Below, piece after piece: positions 49,865-59,064 of a stretch of 64,000 nt of DNA (positions are counted from its first letter, which is position 1; each line of letters opens with the position of its first letter). This DNA comes from Streptomyces sp. AP-93. GTDB taxonomy: Bacteria > Actinomycetota > Actinomycetes > Streptomycetales > Streptomycetaceae. Under the pieces are notes generated by a model. It was not told the DNA's origin. It did no database searches and saw only the letters and a program-made list of their open reading frames with translations. Made by a program: the position numbers and the translations under genes. Where the stretch lies: assembly GCF_022808175.1 (NCBI RefSeq), contig NZ_JALGBX010000019.1:124001-188000 (forward strand), written 5' to 3'.

Positions 49865-51580
49865 ATGTCCGGACTCCGCGCCGCCCGCCACTCCCCGTCG
49901 AGACATGCCGTCACCGGTCCCGGCCGGCAGATACGGCCCCAGCTGATCCGCGCCGCCCTGCTGCCCACGCTCGCCGCCGGGCTCAGCGGCGCCGCCGCGG
50001 TGATCTTCGCGCTCCAGCTCGGCGGGGGCGCGGGCGCCCGCGACCCCCGGCTGTGGCCGGTCCTCAGCGGTTGCGCCCTCCTCTTCGCCGGCGCGCTCGC
50101 AGCCGCCCTGCTCGGGGCCCAGCGCGCGGCCAAGACCGTGCGCGACCGCTGCGAGGCGCTGCGCCGCTCCAGCGTCCGGGGCCGCCAGGAGCTGCACACC
50201 ACCGCCGACCGGCTGGAGCGCGGCGAGCTGCCCGCGCGCCCGGTGCGCGGCGGGCCAGCCGCGCCGTCCTTCGGCGCCGAGACCGCGGGAATCGACGAGT
50301 TCTGGCTGCTCTCCCAGGAACTGCGCGGCGCCCGCGAACAGGCCCACGCGACCCTGGTGCGCCTCGGCGGCCCCGTCGCGCCCTCCGACAGCGACCGCAA
50401 GGTCGAGGTCTTCGTCAACCTCGCGCGCCGCCTCCAGTCCCTCGTGCACCGCGAGATCTCGCTGCTGGACGACCTGGAGGACACGGTCGAGGACCCGGAC
50501 CTGCTCAAGGAGCTCTTCCACGTCGACCACCTCGCCACCCGGATCCGGCGCCACGCGGAGAACCTCGCGGTGCTCGGCGGAGCCGCCTCGCGCCGTCAGT
50601 GGACCCGGCCCGTCGACCTGAGCGAGGTACTGCGCTCCTCGGTCGCGGAGGTCGAGCAGTACACCCGGGTCAAGGTGGTGCCCCCCGCGGGCGGTTCCGT
50701 ACGCGGCCACGCCGTCGCCGACGTCGTGCACCTGCTGGCCGAACTCGTCGAGAACGCCACCGTGTTCTCCGCCCCCGACACCGACGTCGTGGTGCGCGCG
50801 GAGCGGGTCACGGCCGGGATCGCGGTCGAGGTGGAGGACCGGGGCCTCGGCATGCCGCCCGAGGAAGCGCACCGGATGAACGCCCTGCTCGGCGACCCCG
50901 ACCAGATCAGCGTCCGGCAGCTGCTGGCCGACGGGCGGATCGGCCTGTTCGTCGTCTCGGCACTGGCCCGCAGGCACGGGATCGCCGTCGAGCTCAAGTC
51001 GAACATCTACGGTGGCGTGCTCGCCGTACTGGTCCTGCCCCAGGAGCTGCTGGGGGCCGAGGCGCCGAGCGCCGCCGACGCCCTGGGCGGCTCCCGGGCC
51101 ACATCCTGGGGGACCGGCGAGGGGACGGGCGCGGCACGGCTGGAGCCGGTACGGGTGCCCCTGCCCGCGCCGGAGCCCTCCGGCGCCCCACCGGTGGTGC
51201 CGGGCCGGGACGCCGCCGCACCGGGCAGGGTGCCTCGTACGGGCCCCGCGGGTGCGGAACCGGCGGGTGCGGAACCGGCGGGTGCGGATCCGGCGGTGAC
51301 GGCGGCGGCCACGCTGATGGCCTCCACGGGCGCGGCGCCGCCGGCGGCCGTGCAGGCGCCGCCCGCGCCACCGCTGCCCGTGCCCGCCGCCCGGGACGGC
51401 GGAGAACGCCCCCCGCTGCCCCGCAGGCGGGCCCAGGAACACCTCGTGCCCCAGCTGCGCGAGGCCCCCGTACCCCGGCCGGGCGGCTCCGAGGGCGCGG
51501 AGCGGCCCGTGCACGATCCCGGCCTGATGGCCGCCTTCCAACGGGGCTTCGGCCTCGCCCAGTCGGAGCACCAGACGTGA
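49865..51580 (+). CDS. cvnA: Conservon sensor kinase-like protein CvnA
   Basis: This 571-residue protein has two N-terminal membrane spans (about 28-50 and 60-82), a helical linker, and a histidine-kinase-like ATPase domain. ELVENATVFSAPDTDV is the N box, VEDRGLGMPPEEAHRMN the G1 region, and IGLFVVSALARRHG the G2 region. A long, Pro/Ala-rich disordered C-terminus follows, with three 15-bp repeats (AGAEP) around 51249-51293. CvnA proteins of Streptomyces conservons are thought to form membrane-associated complexes with CvnB, CvnC and the GTPase CvnD. Start ATG 49865, with CCGAGGAC upstream. Confidence 0.9.
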   Translation: MSGLRAARHSPSRHAVTGPGRQIRPQLIRAALLPTLAAGLSGAAAVIFALQLGGGAGARDPRLWPVLSGCALLFAGALAAALLGAQRAAKTVRDRCEALRRSSVRGRQELHTTADRLERGELPARPVRGGPAAPSFGAETAGIDEFWLLSQELRGAREQAHATLVRLGGPVAPSDSDRKVEVFVNLARRLQSLVHREISLLDDLEDTVEDPDLLKELFHVDHLATRIRRHAENLAVLGGAASRRQWTRPVDLSEVLRSSVAEVEQYTRVKVVPPAGGSVRGHAVADVVHLLAELVENATVFSAPDTDVVVRAERVTAGIAVEVEDRGLGMPPEEAHRMNALLGDPDQISVRQLLADGRIGLFVVSALARRHGIAVELKSNIYGGVLAVLVLPQELLGAEAPSAADALGGSRATSWGTGEGTGAARLEPVRVPLPAPEPSGAPPVVPGRDAAAPGRVPRTGPAGAEPAGAEPAGADPAVTAAATLMASTGAAPPAAVQAPPAPPLPVPAARDGGERPPLPRRRAQEHLVPQLREAPVPRPGGSEGAERPVHDPGLMAAFQRGFGLAQSEHQT

Positions 51581-51618
51581 CCCCGGCCTTTCACCCGACA
51601 GCGAAGGAGCGCACCCCC

Positions 51619-52062
51619 ATGGGCGGCGAAGTGGCGACCACGATCAGTACGACGACCACGCGGCTCTCGGACCTCGACTGGCTGCTCAGCGGCCTGGTCC
51701 AGCGGGTGCCGTACACGCGCAGCGCGGTCCTGCTGACCGCCGACGGGCTCGTCACCTGCGTGCACGGACTCGACGCCGACAGCGCCGACCACCTGGCGGC
51801 CCTCGCCTCCGGGCTGTACGCGCTGGGCCGCAGCGCCGGGTCCCGGTTCGCGGAGGGCGCCGAGGTCCGGCAGGTGGTGGTCGAGCTCGACACCGCCCTC
51901 GTCTTCGTCTCGGCGGCCGGATCCGGCACCTGCCTGGCCGTACTGGCCGACCGGGAGGCCGACGCGGGCGTGCTCGGCTACGAGATGGCCATGCTGGTCA
52001 AGAGCGTCCGCCCGTACCTGGCGGCCCCGCCGAGGCGGCCCGCCGCCGACGCGGAGCGATGA
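51619..52062 (+). CDS. cvnB: Conservon roadblock/LC7-domain protein CvnB
   Basis: A 147-residue roadblock/LC7-fold protein (LSDLDWLLSGLVQRVPYTRSAVLLT, read in parts, then GLDADSADHLAALASGLYALG and FVSAAGSGTCLAVLADREADAG). Roadblock proteins act as GTPase regulators or scaffolds; in conservons CvnB is proposed to act on the Ras-like GTPase CvnD. ATG 51619 follows AAGGAG. It overlaps cvnC by 4 bp (ATGA) and is separated from cvnA by 38 bp. Confidence 0.92.
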   Translation: MGGEVATTISTTTTRLSDLDWLLSGLVQRVPYTRSAVLLTADGLVTCVHGLDADSADHLAALASGLYALGRSAGSRFAEGAEVRQVVVELDTALVFVSAAGSGTCLAVLADREADAGVLGYEMAMLVKSVRPYLAAPPRRPAADAER

Positions 52063-52478
52063 GGGCCCGTGCGAGGGGGGCAACTGCACCGGGGGGACCG
52101 CGCGATGCGCCGTGGCTGGACGATTCGGCGGGCCGGGTCATCCGGCCGTACACCGCGAGCGGCGGGCGGACGCGACCGTCCGTCGCCCTCGACCTGCTGT
52201 CGCTGGTGACGGCGACCGGAGTGCGCCCGCGTGCGCCGCTCGGCGCCGAGCACGCCCTCGCGCTCCGGCTGTGCGCGGGCTCGGCCGCGGTCACCGTCGC
52301 CGAGGTGGCGGGACACCTGAGGCTGCCCGCGGTGGTGGTCAAGGTCGTCCTCGGCGACCTGATGGAACACGGGGCCGTGACGGTACGGGCGCCCTGCTTC
52401 CCGACCGGCGGCTCCTTCGCCGACGACGATCAGTCCCTGCTCCGGGCGGTGCTCGATGGCCTGCGCAAACGACTCTGA
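52059..52478 (+). CDS. cvnC: Conservon DUF742 protein CvnC
   Basis: The 139-residue protein has the DUF742 core: RPYTASGGRTRPSVALDLLSLVTATG (read in parts) followed by a winged-helix-like segment (LRLCAGSAAVTVAEVAGHLRLPAVVVKVVLGDL, in parts). It is the third conserved member of every conservon. Its function is unclear; a DNA- or protein-binding helix-turn-helix has been proposed for the family. It begins in an ATGA overlap with cvnB, and its 3' end overlaps cvnD by 23 bp. Confidence 0.9.
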   Translation: MRARARGATAPGGPRDAPWLDDSAGRVIRPYTASGGRTRPSVALDLLSLVTATGVRPRAPLGAEHALALRLCAGSAAVTVAEVAGHLRLPAVVVKVVLGDLMEHGAVTVRAPCFPTGGSFADDDQSLLRAVLDGLRKRL

Positions 52479-53157
52479 CCAGACCTCCCGCGGATCCTCC
52501 GCGACCTTGAAGATCCTGGTCGCGGGCGGGTTCGGGGCGGGCAAGACCACCTTCGTGGGCGCGGTCAGCGAGATCGAGCCGCTGAGCACCGAGGAACTGC
52601 TGAGCGGGCTGAGCGAAGCCGCCGACCCGCTGGACGGGGTCGAGGCGAAGACGACCACGACCGTGGCGCTGGACTTCGGCCGGATCACCCTGGACGAGCG
52701 GCACGTGCTCTACCTCTTCGGCACCCCCGGCCAGCAGCGCTTCTGGTTCCTCTGGGAGGAGCTGTGCGCGGGCGCGCTGGGGGCGGTGGTGCTCGCCGAC
52801 ACGCGCCGCCTCGCCGACTGCTTCCCCGCCGTGGACTTCTTCGAGCGGCGGGGGATCGGCTTCGTCGTCGCCGTCAACGAGTTCGACGGCGGGCACGGCT
52901 ACACCGCCGGCGAGGTGCGCGACGCCATGGGGCTCGGCCCGGACGTGCCCGTCGTGCGCTGCGACGCACGCCTGCCGAGCTCCGCGACGGGGGTGCTGGC
53001 AGCCCTGGTCCACCACTTGCTCGACGCGTCGCACCGGACGCGTACGACGTACCCGACGACGTGGGGGAGACAGCATGACCTACTACGAATCGACCGGACA
53101 CCTGCTGCTCACACCGGTGGACCGGGAGGCACCCGCGCGCGTGCTGAGACTGCGTGA
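52456..53157 (+). CDS. cvnD: Conservon Ras-like GTPase CvnD
   Basis: A 233-residue P-loop GTPase: Walker A GGFGAGKTT, effector/switch region with TTTTVALDFGRI, switch II FGTPGQQRFWF (DxxG replaced by GTPGQ, typical of CvnD/MglA-like proteins) and VNEFDGG for base recognition. It overlaps cvnC by 23 bp and the following GAF gene by 83 bp. The last 28 residues, after the fold ends, lie within that overlap and are compositionally like read-through sequence. CvnD is the GTP-binding component of the conservon. Confidence 0.9.
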   Translation: MACANDSDQTSRGSSATLKILVAGGFGAGKTTFVGAVSEIEPLSTEELLSGLSEAADPLDGVEAKTTTTVALDFGRITLDERHVLYLFGTPGQQRFWFLWEELCAGALGAVVLADTRRLADCFPAVDFFERRGIGFVVAVNEFDGGHGYTAGEVRDAMGLGPDVPVVRCDARLPSSATGVLAALVHHLLDASHRTRTTYPTTWGRQHDLLRIDRTPAAHTGGPGGTRARAETA

Positions 53158-53626
53158 ACTGGGGCTGGGGGAGCGGGCGGACGGTGAGCTGGACGCGTTC
53201 GCGCGGCGGGTCGCCGACGAGCTCGCGGCGCCGTACACGGGCATCAACTTCATCAGCGAGGAACGCCAGTTCTTCGCCGGCCTGCACCACGCGGCCGAGG
53301 CCCCGGCCAGCGGCTATCCGGCGCGGGCGCTGCCCCGGGACCACGGGTACTGCCCGCACGTGGTGGTACGGCGGCGCGCGCTGGTGCTGGAGGACGTACG
53401 GGACTTCGCGCGCTTCGCGGGCAACGCCGTCGTGGACGAGAGCGGGGTGCGCTCCTACGCGGGCGCGCCGCTGACCGACCGGCGCGGGATCGTGCTGGGG
53501 ACGGTGTGCGCGGTGGACGTGGTGCCGAGGCGGTGGGGCCTGGCGGGGCTCGGGAAGGTGAAGGCGCTGGCGGCGGAGCTGGTCGAGCTGCTGCACGAAC
53601 GGGAGGACCGCGCGGCCCGCGGGTGA
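53075..53626 (+). CDS. GAF-domain protein of the conservon
   Basis: A 183-residue GAF-domain protein: AFARRVADELAAPYTGINFISEERQFFAG, then HGYCPHVVVRRRALVLEDVRDFARF and GAPLTDRRGIVLGTVCAVDV, each read in parts. GAF domains bind small ligands or pigments, and similar genes occur in some conservons. ATG 53075 has GGGGGAGA upstream. It starts 83 bp inside cvnD in a different frame, an unusually long overlap. It ends the conservon; no cytochrome P450 gene of the CvnE type follows. Confidence 0.85.
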   Translation: MTYYESTGHLLLTPVDREAPARVLRLRELGLGERADGELDAFARRVADELAAPYTGINFISEERQFFAGLHHAAEAPASGYPARALPRDHGYCPHVVVRRRALVLEDVRDFARFAGNAVVDESGVRSYAGAPLTDRRGIVLGTVCAVDVVPRRWGLAGLGKVKALAAELVELLHEREDRAARG

Positions 53627-53690
53627 ATGTCAGTGCCCGGGGCTACGGTCGGAGACGAGGCACCATCCGTGTCCGGAGAGGAGTCGGGGG

Positions 53691-54113
53691 ATGGCCACGA
53701 CGGCGGAGGACGTCCGGAAGATCGCGCTGTCGCTCCCGGACAGCAGCGAGAAGCTGGCCTGGGGCATGCCGACCTTCAGGGTGGGCGGCGGAGCGAACGG
53801 CAAGAGCGGCAAGAGCGGCAAGAGCGGGAAGATCTTCGCGGCGCTCGCCGACGACGACACCTCGATAGGGGTGAAGTGCCCCCAGGAGGACCGGGCCGAG
53901 CTGATCGCGGCGGAGCCGGAGAAGTTCTTCATACGGCCCGGCCACGACGACAACTACGCGTGGCTACGGGTCCGGCTCGGGGCGGTTCAGGACGCGGCGG
54001 AGCTGCGCTCGATCCTGACCGACTCGTGGCGCCAGGTGGCCCCCAAGCGCCTGGTGGCGGCCCATCCGGAACTGGACCGTCCCGGGCCGAAGGGGCCGGT
54101 CACCGCGGAGTGA
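53691..54113 (+). CDS. MmcQ/YjbR-family protein
   Basis: This 140-residue protein of the MmcQ/YjbR (CyaY-like fold) family has DVRKIALSLPDSSEKLAWGMPTFRV at the start and IGVKCPQEDRAELIAAEPEKFF and DDNYAWLRVRL further on, each in parts. A lysine-rich GKSGKSGKSGK insertion, encoded by 9-bp repeats, lies where other members have a short loop. Family members are called DNA-binding by fold similarity only. ATG 53691 follows GGAGTCGGGGG. It sits alone between the conservon and the transketolase genes. Confidence 0.82.
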   Translation: MATTAEDVRKIALSLPDSSEKLAWGMPTFRVGGGANGKSGKSGKSGKIFAALADDDTSIGVKCPQEDRAELIAAEPEKFFIRPGHDDNYAWLRVRLGAVQDAAELRSILTDSWRQVAPKRLVAAHPELDRPGPKGPVTAE

Positions 54114-54122
54114 CGGGGTCGC

Positions 54123-55022
54123 TCACCGCGAAATGAAGGCGGCGATCCGTGCGCGCAGTGCGGCCGGGTCGAGTCCGTGCGCCGCCGTGTGCTCGTCGAT
54201 CGTGCCGTAGCGGCGCAGCTCGGCGCGGCCGACCCCGAGGCCGAGCACCCGGTGCGGGACCGCTTCGAGTGCCTGGTTCGCGGCAGCCGTGGAGGTACCG
54301 GCGAGGTACGGCTCGACCAGCACCACGTCGGCCGGGCCCTGGCCGACGGCTGCGCGCAGTGCCGCGTCGTCGAAGGGCCGTACGGTCGGTGCGTACAGCA
54401 CGCTCACATCCATGCCCCCGGTCGCGGCGAGGACGTTGTCGAGCAGGGGCCCGACGGCGACGACGACGCCCGCACGCCCCTCCCGTACGGTCTGGAAGCC
54501 CGGTCCGGTGACGGGGCGGGCCGCCCTGTTCGACTGCGCGGAGAGCCGTACGTAGACCTTGTCGTCCCCGGCGGCGTAGGCGTGGCGCAGCAGCGCCTCG
54601 GCCTCGTCCGGGTGGCCAGGGACGTGCACGGTCCAGCCGTCCAGGGTGTCCAGCAGGGCCACGTCGCCCGGCGCCATGTGGGTGAACCCGCCGGCCGGCC
54701 AGTCGTAGCTCGCGCTCGCGCTGACGAGCACCCCGCCCGTGCCCTGGTGCCCGAAGTCGAGCTTGACCTGCTCGAAGGGCCGCTCCACGAGGAAGCTGGC
54801 GAAGGTGTGCACCACCGGGCGCAGGCCGGTGAGGGCCAGGCCGCCGCCCACGCCGACCAGCAGCTGCTCGCGGATGCCGACGTTGATCACCCGGTCCGGA
54901 TGGCGGCCCTGGGCGGGCCGGAAGCCGTCCATGGTGATCTCGGCCAGCACGAGGGCCAGCCGGGGATCCTCGTCGAGCGCACGCGATGTGACCGAAATGA
55001 ACCGTTCGCGCATGGTGTCCAT
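54123..55022 (-). CDS. Transketolase C-terminal subunit
   Basis: A 299-residue protein with the pyrimidine-binding and C-terminal domains of a split transketolase: DEDPRLALVLAEITMDGF, NVGIREQLLVGVGGGLALTGLRPVVHTFASF (in parts) with the catalytic Glu of the cofactor site, and VVVAVGPLLDNVLAA in the last domain. It must pair with the N-terminal subunit encoded upstream on the same strand (19 bp apart). Together they transfer two-carbon ketol units between sugar phosphates, or act in a specialised C2 transfer. Split enzymes like this occur in many actinobacteria beside the full-length tkt. Confidence 0.9.
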   Translation of the reverse strand: MDTMRERFISVTSRALDEDPRLALVLAEITMDGFRPAQGRHPDRVINVGIREQLLVGVGGGLALTGLRPVVHTFASFLVERPFEQVKLDFGHQGTGGVLVSASASYDWPAGGFTHMAPGDVALLDTLDGWTVHVPGHPDEAEALLRHAYAAGDDKVYVRLSAQSNRAARPVTGPGFQTVREGRAGVVVAVGPLLDNVLAATGGMDVSVLYAPTVRPFDDAALRAAVGQGPADVVLVEPYLAGTSTAAANQALEAVPHRVLGLGVGRAELRRYGTIDEHTAAHGLDPAALRARIAAFISR

Positions 55023-55041
55023 GTCTCCCCCTCGGAGCTCG

Positions 55042-55755
55042 CTAGTGCTTCTTCTCGACCCGTGCGACCACGACGTGCGGTCGGCCCGGATGAGGTGTGG
55101 TGTACGCCGTGTGCAGCGCCGCGTGGTCCCGCCCGTCCACGGTGACCGCCGACCAGCCGGCCGCCTCGAAACGGGAGGCGATGCCGCCCCGCCAGCCGTG
55201 GGTCGCGGAGTCGTTGTCGATCACGATCGTGTGCAAACGCTCCAGACCGGCCGGGCCGGCGTACGCGATCGCCTCGTGGTTGCTTCCCTCGTCCAGCTCG
55301 GCGTCCCCGATCAGTACCCACACGGCCGGGTCGGTGAGCCCCTGGGCCCGCAGTCCGAGCGCGCTCCCGACGGCGAGCGGCAGCCCGTGCCCGAGGGAGC
55401 CGCTGCCGATCTCCACGCCGGGGATCAGGGTGCGGTCCGGGTGGTGCCCGAGGGGCGAGTCGTACGCGCCGAACCCGCCGAGCCAGTCGACGGGGAAGAA
55501 CCCCTTGGCCGCGAGGACGGCGTAGTAGGCCATCGGCCCGTGCCCCTTGGACAGCAGGAACCGGTCCCGCCCCGGATCCCCGGCGCTGCCGGGCCCGACC
55601 CGAAGGACCCGGTCGTAGAGCACCCACAGCGCGTCGAGCGTGGAGGTGGCGGCGGGGCCGTGCTTCTCGGCCCCGGTCATGAGGGCCATGAGGGCCATGA
55701 GGGCCCCCAGGCCTTCGTAGCGGAAGCGGGCATCCACGGGTGCTGTCGGCGTCAT
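55042..55755 (-). CDS. Transketolase N-terminal subunit
   Basis: A 237-residue thiamine-diphosphate-binding subunit: DRFLLSKGHGPMAYYAVLA, GSLGHGLPLAVGSALG and the ThDP/metal motif GDAELDEGSNHEA...IVIDND. Near the N-terminus is LMALMALMTG, encoded by three tandem ATGAGGGCC units (reverse strand). Start ATG 55755 lies exactly where a promoter with a SoxR-type dyad would place the transcript start, so the mRNA may be leaderless, which agrees with the lack of a Shine-Dalgarno. Partner of the C-terminal subunit. Confidence 0.9.
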   Translation of the reverse strand: MTPTAPVDARFRYEGLGALMALMALMTGAEKHGPAATSTLDALWVLYDRVLRVGPGSAGDPGRDRFLLSKGHGPMAYYAVLAAKGFFPVDWLGGFGAYDSPLGHHPDRTLIPGVEIGSGSLGHGLPLAVGSALGLRAQGLTDPAVWVLIGDAELDEGSNHEAIAYAGPAGLERLHTIVIDNDSATHGWRGGIASRFEAAGWSAVTVDGRDHAALHTAYTTPHPGRPHVVVARVEKKH

Positions 55756-55761
55756 GCACCG

Positions 55762-55792
55762 ATCGTGCAACCTCAAGCGCACTTGAGGTCAA
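55762..55792 (-). promoter_or_regulatory. SoxR-type (MerR-family) operator within a leaderless promoter
   Basis: On the reverse strand TTGACC (55792-55787), a 19-nt spacer and CACGAT (55767-55762) form a promoter with the long spacer typical of MerR-family activation. Within it ACCTCAAG and CTTGAGGT flank TGCG, an exact match to the symmetric SoxR box arms (CCTCAAG/CTTGAGG with 4-nt centre). The ATG of the transketolase subunit lies 7 nt after the -10. Confidence 0.75.
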
Positions 55793-55910
55793 CACCCCTC
55801 ACTCCGCCCTCACTCCGCCGCGGAGAGGAAAGGTGCGCGCGACCACTGCCGGAAGTGCGGTATCGTTCTCCTGCGCGTTCAACCAGGGGAAACCCCAGGT
55901 CAACGGGCAT

Positions 55911-57416
<1,506 letters not shown>

Positions 57417-57972
57417 GGGGATCGCCTCCAGGAGGCGGAGGAAAGGTCGACACCTCCAGTCTCGTGCGACCACCCGCGATCACCACGGCCCATGCGCCCC
57501 TGTGACCTGCGCTTTCCCCTTGTCTGCGCGCCAAGGGTGGCGTCTTGATCCAGCTTCGCAGACGTACCAGCAGCTCTTCGTCTCTTGCTGATACACGCGC
57601 TACACCCCTGCTGCCCAGCAGTGATGTTTGGCTGAGCCCTGCGGCGCCGGGGTGGGTGGTCCGGGAATGGTTCGGATCTTGATTACGCGGACCTCGTCGT
57701 TGCGTTGATGGCGTTGCGGCGGCTCCCTCAGCCGGGATGCCCCAAGGTCGGCGGTGGGCTTTGCGCCGTGCCCTGCGATTCACCTGGCCGAGATGCGTGT
57801 ATCGCTGATCGGTGTGGTCTGGCTACCTTCCGTTATGCGCACTGCTCCCGGCTTGGTTGCAGGGCGTATGCCTACTGCCCGGGGCCGGAGGCCGAGCTCC
57901 GGACAGGACATGCTGAATCGTTTCTGCGCTGGACGGTCTCCGACCTCACGGCACGGCTACACAGGGGGCGTG
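57417..57972. other. Non-coding region between integrase and terpenoid operon
   Basis: About 555 bp that is less GC-rich than the flanking genes and holds no ORF I can defend. Reverse-strand translation around 57480-57600 (EELLVRLRSWIKTPPLARRQ) looks like a fragment seen near other integrase genes, but no family is named. A CTGCTG/CAGCAG hairpin lies near 57610. The promoter of the operon must be in the right part; no clear -35/-10 is assigned. No excisionase or tRNA fragment (second attachment site) is visible. Confidence 0.45.
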
Positions 57973-59064
57973 GTGAGCGTAGAAGTGCTGGACGGGCCGG
58001 GGTTGGAGATCAGGGGGCTCCGGCAGGCGGTCGACGATCGCCTGGCCGGTTTCTTCTACGACAAGCGTGGCGACCTGGACGGAGCTGCCGTGCTCCCTGA
58101 GGAGGCCACGGAAGTGCTGGGACGCTTTGTCCTCTCCGGCGGGAAGCGCGTGCGGCCGTTGTTCTGTCTGCTGGGCTGGTACGCCGCAGGCAGGTCTGGA
58201 CCTGCGCCCGGGCCTGTGCTGGGAGTGGCGGCGTCGTTGGAGATGTTCCACGCGTTCGCGCTGATCCACGACGACGTCATGGATGCCTCGGCGACCCGCC
58301 GGGGGGCGCCGGCCCTCCACCGTGTCCTGGCTGCCCGGCACGCCGAAGGTCTGCGCGAGGGCAGGGCTGAGCAGATGGGCGTGGGGGCGGCGGTCCTCAT
58401 CGGCGACCTCGCTCTGGCGTGGTCGGACGAGCTGGTGCACACCGCGGGGCTTACTCCCCAGCGGCTGGCAGCCGTGCTGGCGCTGGTGGACACGATGCGT
58501 ACGGAGGTGATGGCCGGTCAGTACCTCGACGTCACTGGAACGGGACGATTGTCCGGCGATCTGGAGCGTGCGCTCACGATCGCCCGTTACAAGACGGCGA
58601 AGTACACCTGCGAGCGCCCCCTGCACATTGGCGCGACGCTGGCGGATGCGGACGAAGGGCTCCTCCGGGCATGCACGGCCTTTTCCGTGCCGCTGGGCGA
58701 GGCGTTCCAGCTCCGCGACGACGTGCTCGGCGTGTTCGGCGACCCGGCCAGGACGGGGAAGCCGGTGATCGACGATCTGAGGGACGGCAAGAACACCAGC
58801 CTGATGGCTCTCGCCGTGCAGCGTGCGGAACCCCGCCAGTTGGCCGATCTCCGAGTCCTGGTCGGTGACCCCGGGCTCGACGAGGAGGGGGCCGGCCGAA
58901 TACGGAAGATAATCGTCGCCACCGGAGCCCTTGAATCGGTCGAGGAAATGATCAGCGTCCGGAGCGGGCAGGCGGCGCGCGCTCTGGATGCGGCGCCGTT
59001 CTCGTTGCCGGCGGCGGACATGCTGCGGCAGCTCGCCGAATCGGTTACGGCGAGAGCCGAATGA
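57973..59064 (+). CDS. Polyprenyl diphosphate synthase (probably GGPP-type) of the terpenoid operon
   Basis: A 363-residue trans-prenyltransferase. LSGGKRVRPLF at 54-64, the first Asp-rich motif HDDVMD at 99-104 and the second RDDVLGVFGD at 248-257 are complete. The absence of bulky aromatic residues visible just before the first DD (MFHAFALIHDD) does not settle chain length; bacterial GGPP synthases look like this. Start GTG 57973 (GTG 57970 also possible) with AGGGGG upstream. It overlaps the next gene by 4 bp (ATGA). It would supply the prenyl precursor for the cluster. Confidence 0.88.
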   Translation: MSVEVLDGPGLEIRGLRQAVDDRLAGFFYDKRGDLDGAAVLPEEATEVLGRFVLSGGKRVRPLFCLLGWYAAGRSGPAPGPVLGVAASLEMFHAFALIHDDVMDASATRRGAPALHRVLAARHAEGLREGRAEQMGVGAAVLIGDLALAWSDELVHTAGLTPQRLAAVLALVDTMRTEVMAGQYLDVTGTGRLSGDLERALTIARYKTAKYTCERPLHIGATLADADEGLLRACTAFSVPLGEAFQLRDDVLGVFGDPARTGKPVIDDLRDGKNTSLMALAVQRAEPRQLADLRVLVGDPGLDEEGAGRIRKIIVATGALESVEEMISVRSGQAARALDAAPFSLPAADMLRQLAESVTARAE

